From Hirundichthys speculiger (taxonomy: Eukaryota > Chordata > Actinopteri > Beloniformes > Exocoetidae): a DNA stretch of 64,000 nucleotides. The position numbers and the translations under genes were made by a program. The notes beneath the pieces were generated by a model that saw only the letters and a list, made by a program, of their open reading frames with translations, was not told where the DNA came from and did not search any database. The stretch is taken from the NCBI GenBank assembly GCA_018398805.1, contig JAGFBZ010002262.1:62001-126000 (forward strand), written 5' to 3'. Shown in pieces: positions 37,030-48,400 of the stretch; position 1 is the stretch's first letter, and each line of letters begins with the position of its first letter.

Positions 37030-39463
37030 GGACTATAACACATGAACACACCCCCAGGATGAACTGATGTATCGGTTTAATCTCCTGTTTGAGACTGCAG
37101 CTCCTGATTCTCTGCAGGGAGGTGCTAACAGGAGAGGAGGAGTACTGAGACTCACTGTCTGGCTGTCACAGGACGCCCCGCCAAAAAACCTTGCCCATGA
37201 TGTACATTTTAACTTAAACGCTTAAACCCTAATGTAACAGTCTTTATGCAATAATTTAAAGTCAGCAGCTGTGTTTCTGGTGTCGCTGGTTGTTGTACAC
37301 TAACTCCACCTGGATGGTGCATCTCCCCATCAGCTGCTTCACATTCAGCTTTTTAATCTTGTAATGTAGCTGCACATGTTCTGAGGTGTACATTTGTAAA
37401 TAAATAGAGACCCAAACATGTTGAGATGATTATGTTGTTCAGTTAATGGACCTCTAACTTGATTTTAGGGCAGACTAGACAGTGCCTCTCAGTATGCCGA
37501 AGGGGAGACGATTTAAAAAGAAAAGAAAAATCTGAATTTTACCATAAGCGCCTCGGTTCTCTGTTGATTGTACAGAACATTGTCATGAAAATAAAGCAGC
37601 CAGTCTTTTTCATATCCAGAGCTGTGTCAGTTGTTTTTATGTTTGTTTTTTTTTAACATCTCATCTTAAAATATAAATCCTTGCAGTTTGGTATAGACTG
37701 GAATCTACAGATAACATCATTTCATACAAATATCAGTTCAACATCCATCTTTAAAATCTATATATTCCAAAGTGTTATTAAATCTTTTTTATCTGCCCAC
37801 ATTGACCTCTAGTTACTCCACCACCACTGGGCAGGGCTAGAAATGATCTTAACCCTCCTATTATGTCGCGGGTCAAATTGACCCATTTTTAAAATGTAAA
37901 AATAAATAAAAAAATAGTTAAGTTTTTCTTCAGGATAAAACTTCTGCTTGGCTTAATTAGTGTAATCAACATATAAAATGAAAATGGTTCATTTAACACA
38001 TTTGCAACCCACACACCCTCCATGTTTATGTTACATCGATACTGTTCGGGTCAATTTGACCCAGCAGCCAAAATGGAGAATAAAAGGGGTTAAAGGGGTT
38101 ATAAATGTCTAAAACTATATGTTGTATTTTTTTTGCAACTGTGACCCCCAGTTTGAACTCCCTGCTGAGCTGCTGGTAACCAAGAACACAGACACCACAG
38201 CCCAAGAGCCTCACTGCCCGAAAAAGAGGGGGAATGTTGTCAAAATGTCAGGAGCACTTTGATCAAAAACTCTGAAATCAGCACAAGAGAAGATCAGAAA
38301 CCAAGTATGATCCCCCCCCGATGCCACCAAAGTGGGGAGGTGGATCATTTAGACAAAGTCATGGGGTCTAAAAGGACCCAACGTAAGATGACTGCTGCTT
38401 ATCTTTTATAACATGACTGATAGATCAGCCAACAACACCATTTATCATTTGGACAGGGATCTTTCCAGAGTGGAACATATCAAAGCTCTGTGAGGAGCAC
38501 ATCTTCTGTCTGAGCTGATCTCCAGCAGACCTCCATGACCCTGAACAGGAATAAATGGGTTAAATAATGGATGGATTTTTGTTTTACACTTTGTGTAGTA
38601 TTAATTATCACAATGTGATGACGTGTCACTTGTGTGCTGTGGAGATTCACAAACACACATATACACACCATGTTCATATTGTTAATCTGTTATTTTGATT
38701 TTTCTTATTTGTATTAATTTCTGGTTGAAAAACTATTCTTAAGTTTTCTTTCATTGTAAATCCAGCAGATTTTGATTTTAATTCAGCTGCTCACTTTGAC
38801 CCTGAAGATGAGGTTTTCTTGTATTAATTTATCAGCATCACCCCAAAAAGAAAGGTTAAAAATATATAATAATTACAAAAAAAGTCATTGTCAGATTGAA
38901 CTACTGTATTTTATAGATAGCTCTTTCCAATGCACATTTAAAAATGTTTTAACACTCATAAAAAAAAAAAAACGAGTGAATTATTTTCATTGAACCATGA
39001 TCTGTGAGAGTTAAAGAGTATTAATGTACTAAATGTTGATTGAAATAGTTAGTGATGGAGTTAATAATGAGATATAAGCAGTGTTTATTGGGAGTGTTTA
39101 GTTTTAAGACACTTTTAGATTATTGACCCGAGAACATTATTGCTGTTCCTGAGAAACAAACACATCAGGAGGGTTTAGTTACTGGCATGATTAAAATATT
39201 AAGTGAAGCTTCCTCCTGGTCAGACTTTACTGGATTTTACTGAGTTGGCGCTGCCGTCGTAACTAAGGGGCGTGGCCTGTAACGTGGGGGCGCGGCCTCC
39301 ACTGCACAATCCAGGTGAGATTCCCACGCGCACGGCTGACATCGGACCGCTGCACGAGCGCGCAGGAATTTAGACGGAGCGCTTCCATCTGAGACGTCCA
39401 GGACGTTTCTGTTTGTGGTCTGATTTAATTCAGTGTTAAAGAGACGAGTGAAGTTCTACTGAA
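37030..39463. other. etfb 3-prime flank and vsig10l-like promoter region
   Basis: Contains the candidate etfb polyadenylation signals near 37399 and 37590. At 37855-38550 lies a dispersed-repeat-like stretch with GGGTCAAATTGACCC and GGGTCAATTTGACCC motifs. Just before the next gene, 39265-39380 is GC-rich with GGGGCGTGGCC and GGGGGCGCGGCC boxes (Sp1/KLF type), a likely promoter. No exon recognised. Confidence 0.45.
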
Positions 39464-42391
39464 ATGATTTCTCTGGGATTTTCTGAGAGACTAAAAACCG
39501 CACTTTTACTGTTGTGCGCATTTAGCTTCACATTTCAAGGTGAGTTTACCTTTAAACGTCTTTGCTCTGCTTTGCTTGTCCCAGGTATTTAAAATATCAG
39601 TTCTGCGCTGAAATACTTCGACAGACTGGCCCGTTACACTAAATGAACATTAATGTCTGCACCTGTACCCGTGACAGGTTACAGGTGTGAGCTGGTGGTG
39701 TCTCCTCCTGGTCCCACCCGTGTGAACGCGCTGGCCGGCAGTAACGTGACTCTAGCTGTGTCCTTCACCGGTGCCCCTGACCCGGTGGTTACCTGGTTTA
39801 AGGAGAGTTTACCTGTTGGCACGTGGACCATAAACGCCACCTCTCCTCCGGACATCGCTGAGAGCAGCAGGGACGTGCTCAGGATTGAGAAAAATGGATC
39901 TCTCACCTTTGTGAAAGTGCCGCTCCGCTTTGCTGGTAACTACGCAGTTGAAATGACAAAGTCTGGGCTGGAAAAGGCCTCCACCACGTTCAGCCTGCAC
40001 ATATTTGGTGAGTGCTTGACTGAATTTAAAGAAATCCAAAGCTCCAGATATCTCCAAATGAAGGTCATCATTCCTGCTCTTACCCGTCTCTGTTTCCAGA
40101 ACCCTTCCAGAACGTCTCTCTGAACTCGCAGCCAGGTTTTGCCACAGAGGGAACTGACGGGTTCACGTTGCAGTACAGCATGCTGAGAGGAGTGGTGGAG
40201 CAGCACGCCTGGCACTTCAACGGCAGGGAGTTAACCAACAGCTCGCACTATTTGGTGGCGGGAAAGAGCCTGGTGATCCTGAAGCCCAACCGGAGTGACG
40301 CGGGACAGTACTCAGTGGTACTGATGAACCCGTTCAGCAGTGTGACGGCTCAGAAGAATGTGACTGTTGCGTGTAAAGATGGATCATTTATTTACTCTAA
40401 ATACTTTCTTTTGTGCGTCCTTCCATGTGTGATGTTGACGCTGCGTGTTCTGTTGCAGATGGACCAGACGAGCCCGTGCTGGAGGCGGATCCAGCCAAGC
40501 CTTTCTACGTAGCAGGATCCTCAGTGAGCCTGTCCTGCCAGGCCGAGGGCTTCCCACAGCCGTCTGCTGAATGGATCTTTAATGGTCTGATCCTTTCAGA
40601 CGCTTATGAAGGAGTCCTGAATCTGACTCGTGCACAGACCAGCCAAGGAGGTGTTTATACGTGCACTGTGCTCAATGAGCTGACCGGGGAAAAGCGGGAA
40701 AAGAGTGTAACTTTAAATATTTATGGTATGTGAACCATAACCACAGATTTTTTTTCTGTTGTTGTTGTGTGTATCTATTAGGGATGCAACGGTACTCGGT
40801 ATAATACTGGACCGTTAGGTACGACCTGCACGAGACAATACGCTTTTATGTCCCATGGTATTCATATTCCAATCATTTTGCCTGTTGCCAGGCCTGCTAC
40901 TGCATGTCAATGTCCACTCGCCTCCGGTCACTTAAAGTGACCAGCCTATCACACTTTGGCCGGTTGGCTGCAGCTCATTGATGCAGGAAATGGGGGGGGT
41001 GGGGGGACGACAGGCAGGCTTGGCCAGCGGTAGCGGAGAAATTGGAAGAAAACTTATTTAAAGTGGGAACTCCCAGAGTTTACCGAATGTAAACATACTT
41101 GTCAGCTCTGTATCTCGGTTTGAAAGTGGTGTGTCCGGGCTGCTCTCCCATTGGCTATCGCTTAGCATCTTCCTGTCATCCCATTGGCTAGGAGGGCCCC
41201 TGTCTGTATGAGCCTAAAGCCTGATTTATACTCGAACGTTAGACACTACGCAGACACTCCAGTGTGCCTACCTAAAATTGTAGGTCGACACAGACAGTGT
41301 CGCAGAAAGGAGAGAAAGGAGGCCTCTGATTGGTCAATTCTACATCTGCGTAGAAAAGAGCGTGTCATTGAAGAAATGAGGAAGTACCCACATCTGTACG
41401 ATTCTGGTTCTCCACGCTACAAAGACAGCACATATTCTAGTAATTCATGGAGGGAGATTGTGATGAATGTGGGTCTGGATACGGCCGAGCGGTGAGGAAG
41501 TGGAAAAACACAAGAGAAAAGTTTAGTAGGTTTAGCTAGTTCGTGATTGTCGCTCTTGCGTTGTGGCGTGGAATAACATAGCGGAGACCGCGCGAGTATA
41601 AATCAAAAGTGACGGCGGCATCTCTGCGACAAGCTGACGGCGACACATTGACGCGAGAGTATACACGGCCCTTAAGCAACCCATCCGCCAAGGAGGTTAT
41701 GTTTTTGCCGGCGTTCATCTGTCTGTGTTCAAGATAACTCAAAAAGTTATGGATGGATTTTGATGAAATTTTCCGGAGTTGTCGGAAATGTGAAAAGGAA
41801 GAACTGATTTCATTTTGGGTGTGATCCAGAAGAAATCCTGGATTCTGGATCACTTTCAAATATTCAATAATTGTTGCACTTGGTGGAGGTCTGTGTCCTC
41901 TGAGTGCTTTTCTAGTTCTAACATGTATTTCTTACAGGTTTTTATGTCATTTCATGTATTATTTATAATTTAGAAAAAAATTATGTTCAAATTTTGGGAG
42001 GCTTGGAACGGATTAGGACATTTACATGGAAAATGCGTCTTTACTTACGAAATTTTCAGGTTACAAAACTACTTCCAGAAGCAATTAATTTCGTAAGTGA
42101 GGTACCACTGTAAATAATTTTTAGATAAATGAATTGTCACTTTATGCCCAAAACACATATCAAAACTGTACTGAATCCGTACTGAAACCATGACACAAAA
42201 ACCAAAGTACGGACCGTACCGTGAGCCACCTTTACCGTTGCACCCCTGGTATCTATGTGACAATAATTAATGATGATGTCATGTCACATCATGACTTTGC
42301 TGCAACAGCAAAGATGGTCAAGTTCTGATTGTTTTCACATTCCAGTGAAAATTCTCCCCAGATATTGTTATTCTTGTTTAATTATATGCTA

Positions 42392-42452
<61 letters not shown>

Positions 42453-45400
42453 TATATATATATATATATATATGTTAGATATATAGTTAGCATCATTCCC
42501 ATTCCTAATTTGTTCTGAACTTTAACTGAGAGCAGAGAGGCCGCTGGGCAGCCCCAGGTGCTCCGTGCTGTCGGTGAATAACATCAACCTGCAGTATCAG
42601 TGTGACTGGACCGGGGGAGTACCACTGGCCCAGCTGTCTTTCCCAGCGCTAAACACCATCAGCGGAGCGGGGAACCTCAGCCTGACCGTCAGTGCCTCTG
42701 ACGACCTTAATCAGGAAACTTTCATTTGCACGGCGGACCACCCGATCGAGCAGAATACGTGCAACATCACTGCGAGTGAGTCGTTGTCTTTTCCTCATCC
42801 ATTAAGAGATTTGTGCAACTCTCAATGGAAATTTGATTTTGGCAAGAGACCCCTGACAGAGCCTGACTGTACGTTCTCCAGGTGGTCCAGCAGACTTCCT
42901 TCCAGATGTGAGAACCTCTGTTGATTCTGACGGTAGAATAGTGGTCACCATCTCCTGCATCAGCGAGGCCTCTCCTCACGCTGTGGTGTCCTGGTCCAAA
43001 GACAGTGAGGCTGTCACCAACGGGACCATGTACCAAATCAGCAGCGACACCACACAGCTGGAGATCCGTGGTTACAATGTTACCAGCTTCGTTCCACATA
43101 ACTACAGCTGTACGTGTCGTAACCCACTGGGCAGCAGGAGAAGACAAGTTCAACTGCAAGGTGAAGAAAGCTCTTTAAAAAAAAAAAAAGAAGAAATCAC
43201 ATTGTCTTATAGGTGCTTGTACTTTCGAATCACTTTTGCTTTACTTGAAAGTTTTATGTAAGATCTAGTTTGGGGTTGTGTTGGATTAGATTTTAAGGTA
43301 AACTAGTCCCAGTATTTTCTGTTTGATTCCCAGTCTCATGCACGATTTCAGTCCATTGTGGATTTTGATGTGAAGTTGAAATGACAGGCAGCGACCATTT
43401 ATTGGCGTTTCTAGAGGGAAATACCTATTTTTTTTTTAGAATTTACATATAAATTAATTGACACGTTTTTATGATTCTCCAACTATGAGCTTCCCCTGTT
43501 TGAAAGACCAGAAATCTCCCCTGGGTGGTACAGCGCTGGATCATTTAATATTTACATACAATAAATAAATCAATCACATTTACATTTTTATTCAACAGGG
43601 ATGTACTCACTTCCGTTGTATAACATACATGTAAACCAGGTCATTGAGAACCTAGCTTTTAAGCACAACGATGAAAAAAATAGTACGTTCTTTAAATATT
43701 AGTACTTCTCATCACATATGGAAACAAACAGTGAAGTCTAGTTTTCTTGTAGTAGATATGAACGGATGAAGATTAACACTGCAGCTGTGCCGGTACTTTA
43801 TGAAATGCTGGAAAAACAGATTCTTCTTTTCTTCGTTTAACATCCACCTGTCCATTCATTATCTACATCCTGTCAGGATGTGAGTCCATTTAGTAAAATA
43901 TGTCTCTATTTCTTCCACCACAGTCCATAAAGAGAAATTAATGTGGATTTCACTGTAAAATATTGGAGGGTTTCAGTATGCCTTCAGCTTCTACTCTGAA
44001 GTAGTTCTTGTATCACCAGAAACCATACACAATGGCCCCTCAGAAAGCACGGCTTGCTAATACCTGAGAGTGCTATTTGCCTTTAAACAAAGCTGTCCAG
44101 TCTCTGCCGGCCCTTAACTCCCCCTCACTCCCACTCCTCTCCCTCTGCAGGGCCGTCCATCTCAGATTCCAGTTTGTTCCCTAATCAGGATAAAACCATC
44201 ATCACGTTGACCTGGGAGGTGCCACCTACATCTGTTGTTACAGGTAATACACAAACTGACTCGAGGAAAGCTCTCCTGCAAGGCTCCAGGCTGAAAAAAC
44301 CTCTTTACAAAACACACAAACCCAACATTCTTGTTTTGAATTTGTACATCTAAGCAGGAAGAACGCTGACTGCATTTTTAAAACAGAAACTGTTCGCAGA
44401 AGATAGGGGTGTAAATATTGGCAGAGCTATGCTTTGGAAAAAGAGAGAAAACCATTAAGGACAGAACTACAGTGAAAATGAGATTTAGCACATGTATGCA
44501 CCGTCACCTAATGAAGTAATCCTACATCTGTTTAAATTCTTCTGCTTTGTTTCAAAAGGGTTTGACATCCAACTGAAAGGACCAGAGCTCCTCAACAAAA
44601 ACGGCAACGTCACATTCACCAAAGGTGGCTCGAAGGAATACCGCACCATTCAGGAGAGGCCTGGCTCCGCCAGGAGCACGGACGTGTTCACGCTCCATCC
44701 CAAACTCACGTACCGGTTTCGGGTCGTCCCCAAAGCTCGTTTTACGGAAGGAGAGCCGTCTGAGGTCCACAGAACTGGTCCAGGTGTGGAGAACTGTTGG
44801 TGTGCGTGGTCACGTATCACATTTATCTTACTAATACTAACGGTCTGTTTTTTTGAGTCTAGGTGAAGGGTTGAGTGGACCCGCCATCGCCGGCATTGCA
44901 GCGGGAATTCCCTGCAGCATTCTCACGCTGTTCCTGCTCTGCTTCCTCGTTTACCTGATTATCTACTGCAACAGGAACAAAAGTAGGTGAAGCTGAAGAC
45001 CACAAATTAACATTTATAATTACTTAATTCAGTGGTTCTCCAACTTTTAATACTGTGTACCACCTGAGAAACTGTTCGGCTCTGAGTACAACCATGATGA
45101 CCAATTTTAAAATATAGCCATATATGCCTTCTCAAATAGCTTTAAATTCACAGGAGAGATGTTTATTCCTTATTGTAGTTATTTATTGTTACCTGAATTT
45201 CGTTTAAAACGTATTTATAATGCATTGTATGTTTCCGATTTAATACAAAAAAAAATGAAAATGTGGAAAGTCCTGACATTCCCCCGCGTACCACCAGAGA
45301 ACGCTCGCGTACCACTGGTGGTAAGCGTACCACAGTTTGCGCACCACTGACTTAATTGATTAATTATTTTTGTTTGACAGTCTGTCTGTAGTGGTCAAAT

Positions 45401-48400
45401 TTTACACCGATTAAAATAATAGCTGGTGGTAGATTTAAAAGCACTGGCGTTCAAGCAGAGTAAAATGACTTTATCATCATAAAATATCAGTTTCAGTTGT
45501 CTTATAATGAAACATTTGAGTAAATAAAATATATAAAACAGGATCAAAACGGAAAATAACCCATCCCTCTCACCCCCACATATAGACCCACGCACACTTA
45601 CAGTACAAAGTAAATAGTTTCGTAACATGGCAGGGCACTGAGGATCCAGGTGAGGAGGAACTACCTATGGAAGGCCATCCACACCGGGAGGCACCACTGC
45701 CCGCACCCACAGGGTGGCGCCGTCAAAGAGACCACCTCAACCCAGATAGACCAGGGCAGAGCCCCCCAGTGCTCCGGCCCGAGGGATCTCCAAGACGACG
45801 CCCCTGCAGGCAGACCAGACACACCTCCCAGTGTGGAGGACCCCCATAAGGAAACACTGGAGCTAAAAACTAAGATTTAAAGACAGTAAAACAGGATAAA
45901 AACAGACAATAGATACAGTAATGATAAAATTATAAAAATGGAAATTTAATGGTTAAGAATTTAAAAATAAAATTAAAAATGTAATGATAATAGAACATAC
46001 AGAGACTTAAAATAAATTTCAAACTTAAAATTAAGAACAGTAGAATAAAAGAACTAAGAGTAAAAGAAATCAGGTAAAAGCCAGGTTAAAAAGGTGAGTC
46101 TTGAGCCTGCTTTTAAACATCTCAACAGTCTCTTTGGTCCTGATGTTCTCCTCCAAGGCTGGTCCACAGATGAGGACCAGAACCAGAACCTCCAGGCTGG
46201 TCCACAGATGAGGGCCATAATGGCTGAATGCAGCCTCACTGTGGGTTTTTGTTCTTAACTCTGGGGATGATTAAAAGGCCAGAACCAGAGGACCTCAGGG
46301 TCCACGAGGGTCGATATAATAAAAGCAGGTCCAGATAAACAAGATGGCCAAGACCGTTAAGACATTTAAACACCAATAAAAGAACCTTAAAATCGATCCT
46401 GAAACACATGGGGAGCTAATGCAGTGATGTAAGAACTGGTGTAATGTGTTCCCGCCCCCTGGTCTTGTGTTCCCGCCCCCTGGTCTACGTCAGCACACGA
46501 GCTGCTGGGTTCTGGAGTAGTTGTAGATTAGAAAGGAACCAGAGAGCAGGACATTACAGTAGTCTAAACGACAGGAGATAAAAGCATCAGCACCACCATG
46601 TTAGCCTGAGAGAGAAACGGGCGACTCTGGCTATATTCTTCAGATGATAAAAACCTATCTTTGTTACGTTTTTGATATGAGGATTAAAATTAAGCTCAGA
46701 GTCAAAATTTTCTTTACACATTGTGCAGGTTTCAGATCCTGTGGTTTTAGTAAACGTTTCTCTCTCTTGCCTTCAGAACCAATAACTAAGACCTCAGATT
46801 CTAGTTATTGAGCCCTCAGGCCCATCTGGACCTGCTGTCCACACAAACTCACAAAGCAGCTTCTGAATCCCGGGACGGCACGTCGTCGTGACAGCTGCAT
46901 GTCTCTTTACACCGCTTCCTCACATATCAACAGTAAACTGAGTCCAACTCACAGAACTGGTTCAGTTTTACATGTTTTTTTGACAGCAAATATCATGGCA
47001 GAGGAGACCGATAGATTAAAGAAAGTAACGACAGAGGTCGTGAGAAAGAAAGGTCTGGTGATCGGAGTAAAACGAGTGAATTTTCGAGCAGACTTTCACT
47101 TAGTAAACAGCCACACTGACATGCCTGTAAATGCACATTTGTTTCCATCTTCACAGAACCTTGTACAGGTTGGAAACGTGGACGGCAAGAATGCTTGAGA
47201 AATCCAAGCGTGTGTCACTGACTGCCATTGCAAAAACATCTCTACACTGCAAATTATTTGGTTCTAACCAAAAAAAAAAAACCTTACATTTAGAAGCGTT
47301 AGATATTTTTTCTTGTTTTAATAATTTACTTTCTTATTTTAAGTCTTCAATTTAATCAGTAAAATCTTATATCAAGTAAAACTTTACTTTTTTTTGTCTC
47401 AAACAGGCAGGGAATCCTAAAATGAGACAATTTACACTTAAAATAAGATGTATTACGTTTTTTCCTCCTCCTCATCTCCTCTCCTCATCAAAATAAATCT
47501 TGTTTTAAGATTCAATAACAAACTATACCTTTCTTAAATCTAGAAACAAGTGTTCCTACAATCTTAATTTAAGAAATCTTACCAAGTGAAATTATCTTGC
47601 TTTTCACTTGTTTTGAGTACCTTTTTCCTTAGTTGTAGTGTTTTTATCTTGTTTGAAGACCCCCTTTTTTTGCAGTGTATTTATGCTTGAGCTGCTACAA
47701 AATTATACTTATAGTTATATACATAATTATACAAAATTATAGTTTTTTTTTTTACCAGCTCAGTTGACATGTCTGGTTAAGTTTTCATCAGGTTGTCTTT
47801 CTCCCTGATTCCATTAACCACCCTGAATAAACACATTCATGTATAGACTTGCGAGCATCAGAAAAACCACTGTGCCCAGCTCACCAGTAGGGGGTGCTAA
47901 AAACATCAAAATTAAAAATGCCTTGGATACATTTTAAGTTTCTACTCAAGTCCACACAACAAACCGAGCAGATCACTTATGTGTCTTTTGTCTTTGTCAG
48001 CGCATGTTTTTCCTCTGGAGCAGCTCAGAATAGATTAAGATGTGGGATACACTGTTATGATGCAAAAATTCAAACATCATAGTATATTTCCTGTTTGTTC
48101 TATGACAGGATGTGTTTGACTTTTTTCCTCTTTTTTTTTGTGTGTGTGTAGGTCATCAGACAAGATACCCAGTGTCCAGAGCGGTGGAAAAGGTTTGAAT
48201 CAAATAACTAAATAGGCTTAATTTTATTGAGATTAGATAAAGATGTCAGCTGATGGGCAACATGTGGATGTACACTAGATTGCCAAAAGTATTGTTCATC
48301 CCTCCAGATGATCAGAATCAGGTGTTCCAATCACTTCCATGTCCACAGGTGTATAAAATTAAGCACCTAGACATGCAGACTGTTTCTACAAACATTTGTG

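Larger units (their letters stand above)
40771..42256. mobile_element. hAT-type element with nested insertions in vsig10l-like intron 4
   Basis: Body 40779-42248. Left end TAGGGATGCAACGGTA; right end on the other strand CAGGGGTGCAACGGTAAAGG. A perfect 8-bp duplication GTATCTAT flanks it (40771-40778, 42249-42256). It contains a Harbinger-like MITE (41218-41672) and part of repeat family X (41681-41915). The left end is 54 bp from the exon 4 donor. Confidence 0.87.

Noticed and set aside
37855..38555. Possible bounded MITE with GGGTCAATTTGACCC motifs
   Set aside because: The internal palindromic motifs are clear but I could not find paired ends or a target duplication.
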